Below are positions 24,341 through 32,385 of a stretch of DNA of 64,000 bases, one piece after another (position 1 is the stretch's first letter; each line of letters begins with the position of its first letter). The translations under genes were made by a program, and so were the position numbers. The stretch is taken from NCBI RefSeq assembly GCF_019711435.1, contig NZ_JAIGNK010000004.1, forward strand, positions 62,001-126,000, given 5' to 3'. The stretch comes from Qipengyuania polymorpha. Its GTDB lineage: Bacteria > Pseudomonadota > Alphaproteobacteria > Sphingomonadales > Sphingomonadaceae. Under the pieces are notes generated by a model. The model worked only from the letters and a program-made list of their open reading frames with translations. It did not search any database and had not been told where the DNA came from.

Positions 24341-26760
24341 ATGGCACAGATCGATGGAACGTCGGGCAACGACAATCTCGTGGACACGCCGGAAGACGAC
24401 GTGGTCAAGGGCGGTGCGGGTAACGACACCTTCTCCAGCAGCGAAGGTGATGATGTCGCTTACGGCGAGGGCGGTGACGATACCCTCTCCTCCTACGCCG
24501 GCGACGACCGGTTCTTCGGCGGCGGCGGCAACGATCTGCTCTATGCCCTGCGCTATTACGGCGAGCCGGCCAGCACGATCCGTTTCGATGCGGGGGCCGG
24601 AAACGATTTCCTCGAAGCCAATATCTCCAACGGCTCGATAGTCACTCTGATAGGCGGCTTGGGTGACGACACGTTCTACGCCTCGGGCTGGGGCGGGACC
24701 ATCATCGCCGACGGAGGGGACGGCGCGGATGTCTTCAACCTCGAGATTGACAGCCTTGTCTATACGCTCACGCTCGGCGCGGGCGTGGACACGATCCACC
24801 TGCAAGGCTCGGGCGGCTACGACCTTGCCGAATTGATCACTGTCACCGACTTCGAGACGGGCGCCAACGGCGATGTGCTGGACATGCGCGAGTTCCTCGA
24901 GATGCTTTTCGGGTCTGCGCAGGAAAACCCGTTCGCGCAAGGATACATGCAGCTGGTCCAATCGGGCGCCGATACCTTGCTCCAGATCGACCAGTGGCAG
25001 GAAGGCGCGTGGACGACGTTCATCACCTTCAAGGATACGCAGCTCGGCGACTTCACTTACCAGAACCTAGGCTACACGCCCGACGGCAGCCCCATCCCGG
25101 GCGAAATCTGGGTCGGTACGGAAGGCAATGATGTCCGGCAGGGCACGGACTATAACGACGACCTGCGCGGCATGGGCGGCGACGACATCATCGGCGGTGG
25201 ATTCGGCGATGATGCCATCCTTGGAGGAGCAGGGCACGACCGCCTGTTCGGCGAGGCGGGCGACGACCTTATCTACGGCGAAGGCGGCAACGACATCATC
25301 TCGGTCGGGACCGGGACGGACGTGGCCTATGGCGGCGGCGGAAATGACACTCTGACCGCCAATCACGATTTCAACGCCAGCTTCGAGGACGTCGCCCGGC
25401 TTTACGGCGGGGGAGGCGACGACTTGGTGGTCGCCATCTCCGACGGCGGCACAACCATAAACATGTTCGGCGGAGACGGAGCCGATACGCTCCAAATCAG
25501 TGGCAGCTTCGGACAGGTCAACGCCGATGGCGGCGCAGGCAACGATCTGGTCGAGGTTTCGCCCTTCGGCGTCGGGTCGAGGATTACGCTTGGCACCGGC
25601 ACCGATACGGTGCGCCTGACCAGCGGCTTCGGCAATCTGGCCGGCGGTGTGGTCATCACGGATTTCGTCGCCGGTGACGCGGGCGACACGCTCGATTTTT
25701 CCGAAGTGCTCTCTTACTTCGACCAGAGCTGGGACGGCCAGAGCAACCCCTTCCGCGGCGAATACATGCGCCTGCGGCAGGACGGCAGCGATACCGTGCT
25801 CGAATACAGCTATGGCGGTGTCAACGCGCCAGATATGTACGAGGCCATCGTCCGCTTCGAGAACACCCAGGCGAGCGCGTTCACGAGCTTCAACTTCGGC
25901 TTCGCGCCCGACGGCAGCTATCCCCCGGGCGAGGTCTGGTCGGGGACCTCCGGCCCCGACGTCTACGAAGGGACGCCGGGGAGCGACACAATTTATGCCA
26001 TGGGCGGAGACGACTGGATTCGCGCCTATGACGGTGACGATGTCATCTACGCCGGTGGCGGCAACGATACGATCGACGGGGGCGACGGAGCCGACACCAT
26101 CTACGGCGGCGCCGGCAACGATACCATCGACGACTGGGGCAATGGCATCGGCAACGACTTCATCGATGCCGGCGATGGCGACGACGTCGTCACCATCATC
26201 CACTCGGTCGCAGGCCCTGACGAGCAGTTGGGCATCGTCCTCGGGTCGGGCAATGACACGCTCTATGTTTACCAGTCCGGTTCGGCCCGCAACCTCGTTT
26301 ATGGCGGCGCTGGCAATGATTACGTGTGGTATGCCGCACGCCAGGGCCATGCCGTGATGAATGGCGGTGGCGGCGACGACACCTTCGAAATCTTCCTCAC
26401 CGGATCGACCTATGAATTCACGCTTGGTGGAGGCGCAGACCTCGTCCGCTTTGGCGGCCAGATCGAGCAGGGCCGCTATAGCGATGCGGTGATCATCAAC
26501 GACTTCACGGTCGGCCCCCAAGGCGACCGGCTCGACCTCGAACCGCTGACCTACGCCAGCTACATCAACATCAATTCCTGGAATCCCTTCGCGACCCAGA
26601 GCGCACGGCTCATCCAGGTCGGCGGCGACGCCATCATCCAGTTCGATGTCTACAAGACCGGCAACTGGGAAAACATCGTCGTCCTGAAGAACGTCGACAT
26701 CGGCACCTTCACCGACAGCTACAACCTCGGCTACGACCCGGGCACCCGCACGCTCTATGG
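24341..26760 (+). repeat. Threefold higher-order repeat in the 1365-aa RTX gene
   Basis: Three units of about 275-280 codons, each consisting of RTX nonapeptides, a beta-rich linker with LTLGAGVDT-like motifs, and a secretion-target-like module. Module cores lie near 24830-25090, 25649-25930 and 26487-26750. Residue spacing between module starts is about 273 and 279. The copies are diverged at sequence level, so the duplication is old. Confidence 0.75.
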
Positions 26761-28438
26761 CACCGAGGGTGCGGACACGCTGAACGGCCTTTGGGGCAAC
26801 AACAAGGTGTTCGGCTATGCCGGCAACGACATCCTGCGCGGCAAGGGCGGTGACGACACGCTCGACGGCGGCATGGGCGACGACCAGCTGATCGGCGGCA
26901 TCGGCGACGACACCATGTACGGCCAGGACGGCAACGATGTCATGGATGCCGGCTCCGGTAACGACTGGCTCGAAGGCGGCGCGGGCGACGACAAGCTCTA
27001 CAGCGCGTCGGGCAACAACATTTTCGACGGCGGCGACGGCAACGACACGCTGCTCGGCGGCAGCGGCAGCGACATCGCCTATGGCGGCGCTGGCAAGGAT
27101 GTCCTGCGTGGCCGGTCGGGCGACGACGAGCTTCACGGCGGCGCCGATTACGACATCCTCACCGGCGGCTGGGGCAACGACGTCCTGTATGGCGGCGAAG
27201 GCGGCGACCGCATGCTGGGCGAAGGCGGCGGCGACCGCATGTTCGGCGGCCTTGGCAACGACACCATGTTCGGTGGCGGCGGTATCGACTTTATCCAGGG
27301 CGATGAAGGCAACGACACCATCGACGGCGGCGACGGCGATGATTCAATCTATGCCGGTGACGGCGCCGACACGGTCGATGGTTCTGCCGGCAATGATTAC
27401 ATCGAGGGAAATCTCGGCGACGATATCCTTCGCGGGGGGCTGGGCGCTGACCAGCTGCGCGGCGACGAGGGGCTCGACCAGCTCTTCGGCGGAGACGGCA
27501 ACGACGAGCTTTGGGGCGGCGACAACGGCGACAAGCTATACGGCGAAAACGGCGACGACGTGATGCACGGCGAGGCCGGGAACGATCGCTTGTATGGCGG
27601 TGACGGTGTCGACGTCCTTTATGGCGGCACGGGCAATGATTTGCTCGAAGGCGGCCTGTTGCAGGACGCGCTGTTCGGCGACGAGGGTGAAGACACGCTT
27701 TCGGGCGGCGCTGGCGACGATGTCATCGACGGCGGGGCCGACGATGACGAAATCGATGGCGGCGACGGCGCCGACCTCATCCTCGGCGGGGCCGGAAGCG
27801 ACGTTATCCTTGCAGGTCTTGGCGATGATGATGTTGCCGGAGAAGACGGCAACGACCTCATCTACGGCGGCGGCGGCCACGACTTCCTGATCGGCGGCGA
27901 CGGAAGTGACGAGCTCTACGGAGAGGATGGCGACGACTTGCTCGTCGGCGGCGATCGCGGCGATCGCATTTACGGCGGCGCGGGGACCGACATCATCTTC
28001 GGCGGCGGCGGTTCGGACCGCCTTTGGGGCGGCGAGGGTGTCGACATTTTCGTCTTCGATACCGCGCTGGGCATCGACAATGTCGACGAGCTGGGCGACT
28101 TCCGGTTCTACGAAGACGCCATCGTTCTCGACCTCAGCGTATTTTTCGGCATTGGCGCGGAAGGCGTGCTCTCTGCGAGCAAGTTCCACGCGGGCACCAA
28201 TGCCACCAGCACGAGCCACCGCATCATCTACGACGCGAACACCGGCCAGCTGTGGTACGATGCGGACGGCAGCGGCAGCGGTGCCAAGATCCTGTTTGCC
28301 AAGCTGACACCGGGCTCTGCGCTCGAAGCCTCCAACATCGAGGCCTATTTCCTCGAAGAAACGGCTTCACTGGGTGATGGCGGGACCGCGTGGCACTCGG
28401 GAGATTTCCTCACCGGCGCGGAAACGCCGGTTCTCTAA
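24341..28438 (+). CDS. Giant modular RTX protein, predicted type I secretion substrate (1365 aa)
   Basis: An extracellular calcium-binding protein. Residues 1-160 hold RTX repeats and beta-rich linkers; then three units follow, each ending in a non-RTX module of about 90 residues (starting near 164, 437 and 716). These modules share (I/V)TDF-x(6-7)-GD-x-LD...NPF...LxQxGxDTxLxxD...xFxxxxxxxF. Residues about 810-1230 are a long uninterrupted RTX array. The C terminus (FHAGTNATSTSHRIIYD, LWYDADGSGSGAKILFAKL) is of the serralysin-like RTX C-terminal type and should carry the secretion signal. No catalytic domain was recognised. The whole protein is colinear with the next gene's product. Confidence 0.92.
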   Translation: MAQIDGTSGNDNLVDTPEDDVVKGGAGNDTFSSSEGDDVAYGEGGDDTLSSYAGDDRFFGGGGNDLLYALRYYGEPASTIRFDAGAGNDFLEANISNGSIVTLIGGLGDDTFYASGWGGTIIADGGDGADVFNLEIDSLVYTLTLGAGVDTIHLQGSGGYDLAELITVTDFETGANGDVLDMREFLEMLFGSAQENPFAQGYMQLVQSGADTLLQIDQWQEGAWTTFITFKDTQLGDFTYQNLGYTPDGSPIPGEIWVGTEGNDVRQGTDYNDDLRGMGGDDIIGGGFGDDAILGGAGHDRLFGEAGDDLIYGEGGNDIISVGTGTDVAYGGGGNDTLTANHDFNASFEDVARLYGGGGDDLVVAISDGGTTINMFGGDGADTLQISGSFGQVNADGGAGNDLVEVSPFGVGSRITLGTGTDTVRLTSGFGNLAGGVVITDFVAGDAGDTLDFSEVLSYFDQSWDGQSNPFRGEYMRLRQDGSDTVLEYSYGGVNAPDMYEAIVRFENTQASAFTSFNFGFAPDGSYPPGEVWSGTSGPDVYEGTPGSDTIYAMGGDDWIRAYDGDDVIYAGGGNDTIDGGDGADTIYGGAGNDTIDDWGNGIGNDFIDAGDGDDVVTIIHSVAGPDEQLGIVLGSGNDTLYVYQSGSARNLVYGGAGNDYVWYAARQGHAVMNGGGGDDTFEIFLTGSTYEFTLGGGADLVRFGGQIEQGRYSDAVIINDFTVGPQGDRLDLEPLTYASYININSWNPFATQSARLIQVGGDAIIQFDVYKTGNWENIVVLKNVDIGTFTDSYNLGYDPGTRTLYGTEGADTLNGLWGNNKVFGYAGNDILRGKGGDDTLDGGMGDDQLIGGIGDDTMYGQDGNDVMDAGSGNDWLEGGAGDDKLYSASGNNIFDGGDGNDTLLGGSGSDIAYGGAGKDVLRGRSGDDELHGGADYDILTGGWGNDVLYGGEGGDRMLGEGGGDRMFGGLGNDTMFGGGGIDFIQGDEGNDTIDGGDGDDSIYAGDGADTVDGSAGNDYIEGNLGDDILRGGLGADQLRGDEGLDQLFGGDGNDELWGGDNGDKLYGENGDDVMHGEAGNDRLYGGDGVDVLYGGTGNDLLEGGLLQDALFGDEGEDTLSGGAGDDVIDGGADDDEIDGGDGADLILGGAGSDVILAGLGDDDVAGEDGNDLIYGGGGHDFLIGGDGSDELYGEDGDDLLVGGDRGDRIYGGAGTDIIFGGGGSDRLWGGEGVDIFVFDTALGIDNVDELGDFRFYEDAIVLDLSVFFGIGAEGVLSASKFHAGTNATSTSHRIIYDANTGQLWYDADGSGSGAKILFAKLTPGSALEASNIEAYFLEETASLGDGGTAWHSGDFLTGAETPVL

Positions 28439-28610
28439 TACACCGGCAACGTAATTCTTGACCGCCAAGCGGCGCGCGAAAAAATTCGGGCGTCGCTTCG
28501 GTGTATTTTGGCAACGTCTTCATTCATTCCCGTGATATTCCTGACCACAGGCTAGACAAACCTTGCGCGCCTCGCATGTTACGGGTCGAATTTTTTGTGG
28601 GGTCGCAATC

Positions 28611-31110
28611 ATGACAAATATTACCGGCACGGCCGGAGACGATTTTTTTTGGGATACCGACGGGGACGATACCGTAAACCTGCTCGCAGGTGACGATACG
28701 CTCAACTCGACCAGGGGGAACGACACCGCGTACGGCGGAGACGGTAGCGACACCCTGTATTCCAACAAAGGCGATGACCGTTTCTACGGGGAGGCTGGCG
28801 ATGACACATTGCGTGTCTGGCGAGACGGTGAGGGTTCCGACACCGTCCTTGTCGATGGCGGGGCCGACAACGATTCATTCGTTATAACTGTCAGCGGTTC
28901 TAACAATTCGAATGTGACTGCGCTCGGAGGCACGGGCGATGACCGCTTTACGCTTGAGGGCAGAAGTGCGACCGGGGTAACGGTCACGGCGGACGGCGGC
29001 GACGGCAACGATTATTTCTCTGTAGCAGTCGAAGGGTTGACCTACACACTCACGCTGGGCGCGGGCATCGATACGGTCCGTCTCACCAAGATCTACCGAC
29101 ACCGGCCTGTGGACGAAGACATCACGGTTACAGACTTCGAGACTGGTATCGACGGCGATCGTATCGATTTCGACTACCTCCTCTCGAATGAGAGCGCCTG
29201 GGACAGGGAGAGCAATCCGTTTGTCCAGGGTTTCATACGTCTGGTGCAATCGGGCGACGACACTCTTGTGCAGTTCGACCTGGGGCAGGTTGGAGCGTGG
29301 GAAACGCTGATCACTCTTCAAAACGTGCAAGCGACCGAAGTCGGCTATTACAACCTCGGCTGGACCACCGATGGTTCGCAAGTTCCGGGGGAAACGTGGA
29401 CGGGAACCGAGGGTGACGACGAATATAACGGCACAGAGCGCGGGGACACCGTACGCGGCCTTGGCGGTGTAGACCGCCTTTGGGGTCTGGATGGCGATGA
29501 CATCATGTTTGGCGGCCCTCAGGGCGACTACCTGTGGGGCGGTAATGGCGGTGATACACTCTACGGAGAAGGTGGGGATGACTCGCTCATAGGCGCCGCC
29601 GGTGACGATATCCTGTATGGTGGTGGAGGAAATGACGGCTTGTCTTTGGGTGAAGGCAGCGGCCGAGCTTATGGGGGAGCCGGCAACGATACTTTGGGCA
29701 TCTTCCTGTCTCCCTATCAGAACGAAGCCGAACAGGCGTTTCTGGACGGCGGCGACGGCGATGACACTATTCTTCTCGATTTCGACGGAAACATAAGTGT
29801 CACCGCGCTTGGCGGAGAAGGTGCAGACGTCATTTCCTCAAGCGTCTTCACAAGCAGTTCCTCAAGCATCGTGATTGACGGCGGGGCAGGCGACGATGTG
29901 ATCGAACTGCTGCCTGCCGGGGGCTACGAAATTACCTTGGGAGATGGTTCGGATACGCTCCGTTTCCTGGCATCTATGGTTTCAACGGTCTACCAACGGC
30001 CGATCCAGATTACCGACTTCGACACGTCACCCGGCGGCGACGTTCTCGACATGGACGAGTTCTGGAACAACCTGCGCCGCCAAATGGACCTGCCGGACAA
30101 TCCCTTCCGCAACGGGAACTTTCGTCTCGTCCAGCAGGGGGATGATGTACATCTCGAATACAGCGACACGGGAGGAAGAGACCCCGAAGATTACTATCCC
30201 TTCGCCGTTTTCCAGAACACCAACGTAGCCGATTTCAATTCCGATAATCTGGGTCACAACCCAGATGGCAGCGACCCGGAAGGCATCACTTTCGAAGGCT
30301 CTGACGACGCCGAGGTGATAGCTGGGACATTTGGAGCCGATACGATCCGTGGCGGTGGCGGCGACGACGTCATCGAAGGGGCAGGCAGCGACGACATTAT
30401 CTACGGCGGAGACGGCAATGACATTATCGATGGCGGCGCTGGCAACGACTTGCTCTATGGGGGGGCGGGCGATGACAGCATCACCGACTACGGCAATGGG
30501 TTCGGAAACGATTTCATCGACGCGGGAGCCGGAAACGATACTGTTGAAATCGGCCATGGCAACAATGGCGAGCAGGAAAGCCTGTTCATCAATCTGGGTG
30601 CCGGCAATGACGAACTGAACGTCCGTTATTCGGCCAGCGTCCTCACCTACATTTATGCTGGTGGTGGAGACGACACCATTCTGTACACTAGCGGCCAAGG
30701 TACTGTCGAAATCTATGGCGGTGGTGGAAACGACGAGATCACATTCTCGATGTGCGGCGCAGACTATCGCATCAGTGGCGGTGCTGGCCAGGACCGTTTG
30801 ATCCTGCGGTACACCTCGAATTATGGCGAGTGGGCAGACCACATAGTGATAGCCGATTTCGAGACCGGCGAGGCGGGCGACACTTTTGACTTCGCTGCCT
30901 ACTTCGAGCGAAAATTCAGTTACCTCTCCGCATGGAACCCCTTCACCACCCAAAGCCTGAGGCTGGTTCAGGAGGGCGAAAATGCCCTGTTGGAAGTGGA
31001 TGTCTCAGGGTTCGGAGGGTACAGTACGATTGCAGTCTTCGAAGGCGTTGACATCGGTACTGTGACCACGTCCAATTTCAGCTGGGACCCCGGCACGCTG
31101 TCCTTCTACG
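28611..31110 (+). repeat. Threefold higher-order repeat in the 1234-aa RTX gene
   Basis: Three diverged units with module cores near 29119-29370, 30006-30270 and 30843-31095. Residue spacing between module starts is about 296 and 279, close to the spacing in the upstream paralogue, so the three-unit layout predates the gene duplication. Confidence 0.75.
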
Positions 31111-32315
31111 GCAGCGAGGCCGGAGATACGCTGAAAGGCCTGTGGGGTAACAACTCCATGTATGGCTATGCGGGCGACGACACCATGTCGGGCCAGGCCG
31201 GCGACGATACGCTCTTCGGCGGGGACGGCTTCGATTCCCTCTCCGGTCAGGTCGGTAACGATACGCTCGATGGCGGGGCGGACGACGACTTCCTCAACGG
31301 CGGGAAGGGCAATGATACCCTCATCGGCGGAACCGGAAACGACGAGCTCTTCAGCTGGCTGGGCGATAACCACTTCGACGGCGGCGACGGCGACGACAAG
31401 ATCATCGGCGGCGGCGGTATCGACACTGCTTTCGGCGGGCTTGGCGACGACATCATCCGCGCCAAGGCGGGAGACGACGAACTCCATGGCGGAGCAGGCG
31501 CCGATTCCATGTCCGGCGGCTGGGGCGAAGACCTCATGCATGGTGACGATGGCGACGACACCATGAACGGCGAAGGCAATGTCGACACCATGTACGGCGG
31601 CCTCGGCAGTGACTTCATGCGCGGCGGAGACGGCGCGGACACCCTCCATGGCGAAGACGGCAACGACTTCATCGAGGGCGGCAATGCGAACGATGCGATC
31701 TACGGCGGCGCGGGCAACGACAAGCTCTTCGGCGAGGCGGGCCATGATTATATCGAAGGCGGCGACGGTGCCGACCGTATTTACGGCGGTTTCGGCGACG
31801 ACACTCTGTTCGGCGATGGCGGCTGGGATGTCATCGACGGCGGAGATGGCTACGATGTCCTGCTGGGCGGCGCGGGTTCGGACACGCTCACGGGCGGTGC
31901 GGGTGTGGACGTGTTCATTTTCAACACGGCGCTGGGTGCAGGCAATGTCGATACCATCACCGATTTCAACGTTAGCGAGGACGGCATCGTTCTCGATCGC
32001 GATGTCTTCGCAGGCATCGCGCAATCGGGTGTCCTGTCGGCATCGGCCTTCCACGAGGGCTCGTCGGCAGCCGATGCCAGCGACCGCATCATCTACCACA
32101 AGACCACAGGCGAGATTTTCTACGACGCCGATGGCAGTGGCGGCGGGGCAGCAGTTCTCTTCGCCAAGGTCACCGCGGGCACACAGCTGTCTGCGGCCAA
32201 TTTCGAAGCCTATTATCTGCAACAGGCTGCCGAGATGCCCAAGGAGGCGGCTGCGGCGAGCTTGCCCGACTTCCAGCCGGTCGAGCCATTGAGCCTCGAT
32301 ATTTTCGCGATCTAG
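28611..32315 (+). CDS. Giant modular RTX protein, paralogue of the preceding one (1234 aa)
   Basis: The protein is colinear with the 1365-aa RTX protein: N-terminal RTX linker region, three non-RTX modules starting near residues 170, 466 and 745, a long RTX array, and the same C-terminal target region (DVFIFNTALGAGNVDTITDF, FYDADGSGGGAAVLFAKV). Shared marker phrases include ITDYGNGFGNDFIDAG and LWGNNSMYGYAGDDT. It ends in an acidic-hydrophobic tail (LSLDIFAI). Predicted to be exported by a type I system encoded elsewhere. The ATG at 28611 opens the conserved MTNITGTAGDD; a TTG at 28563 would add 16 residues. It converges on the trimeric autotransporter gene. Confidence 0.92.
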   Translation: MTNITGTAGDDFFWDTDGDDTVNLLAGDDTLNSTRGNDTAYGGDGSDTLYSNKGDDRFYGEAGDDTLRVWRDGEGSDTVLVDGGADNDSFVITVSGSNNSNVTALGGTGDDRFTLEGRSATGVTVTADGGDGNDYFSVAVEGLTYTLTLGAGIDTVRLTKIYRHRPVDEDITVTDFETGIDGDRIDFDYLLSNESAWDRESNPFVQGFIRLVQSGDDTLVQFDLGQVGAWETLITLQNVQATEVGYYNLGWTTDGSQVPGETWTGTEGDDEYNGTERGDTVRGLGGVDRLWGLDGDDIMFGGPQGDYLWGGNGGDTLYGEGGDDSLIGAAGDDILYGGGGNDGLSLGEGSGRAYGGAGNDTLGIFLSPYQNEAEQAFLDGGDGDDTILLDFDGNISVTALGGEGADVISSSVFTSSSSSIVIDGGAGDDVIELLPAGGYEITLGDGSDTLRFLASMVSTVYQRPIQITDFDTSPGGDVLDMDEFWNNLRRQMDLPDNPFRNGNFRLVQQGDDVHLEYSDTGGRDPEDYYPFAVFQNTNVADFNSDNLGHNPDGSDPEGITFEGSDDAEVIAGTFGADTIRGGGGDDVIEGAGSDDIIYGGDGNDIIDGGAGNDLLYGGAGDDSITDYGNGFGNDFIDAGAGNDTVEIGHGNNGEQESLFINLGAGNDELNVRYSASVLTYIYAGGGDDTILYTSGQGTVEIYGGGGNDEITFSMCGADYRISGGAGQDRLILRYTSNYGEWADHIVIADFETGEAGDTFDFAAYFERKFSYLSAWNPFTTQSLRLVQEGENALLEVDVSGFGGYSTIAVFEGVDIGTVTTSNFSWDPGTLSFYGSEAGDTLKGLWGNNSMYGYAGDDTMSGQAGDDTLFGGDGFDSLSGQVGNDTLDGGADDDFLNGGKGNDTLIGGTGNDELFSWLGDNHFDGGDGDDKIIGGGGIDTAFGGLGDDIIRAKAGDDELHGGAGADSMSGGWGEDLMHGDDGDDTMNGEGNVDTMYGGLGSDFMRGGDGADTLHGEDGNDFIEGGNANDAIYGGAGNDKLFGEAGHDYIEGGDGADRIYGGFGDDTLFGDGGWDVIDGGDGYDVLLGGAGSDTLTGGAGVDVFIFNTALGAGNVDTITDFNVSEDGIVLDRDVFAGIAQSGVLSASAFHEGSSAADASDRIIYHKTTGEIFYDADGSGGGAAVLFAKVTAGTQLSAANFEAYYLQQAAEMPKEAAAASLPDFQPVEPLSLDIFAI

Positions 32316-32332
32316 TCAGGACTGGAATGTCA

Positions 32333-32368
32333 AAAGTGGGCCGCAGCTTGAATGCTGTGGCCCACTTT
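32333..32368. terminator. Strong bidirectional terminator between RTX and autotransporter genes
   Basis: A 15-base stem with one G-T wobble (32333-32347 with 32354-32368) and a six-base loop TTGAAT. The outer pairs are AAA/TTT on both sides, so it can end messages from either strand. It sits exactly between two convergent genes. Confidence 0.88.
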
Positions 32369-32385
32369 ACAATTGCTGCCCTGTT

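Noticed and set aside
21756-28219. Very long open frames on the minus strand opposite the RTX genes (600-690 codons)
   Set aside because: They mirror the Gly/Asp codon repetition of the RTX arrays and read as low-complexity Val/Ala/Ile sequence without start signals; they are shadows of the real genes.
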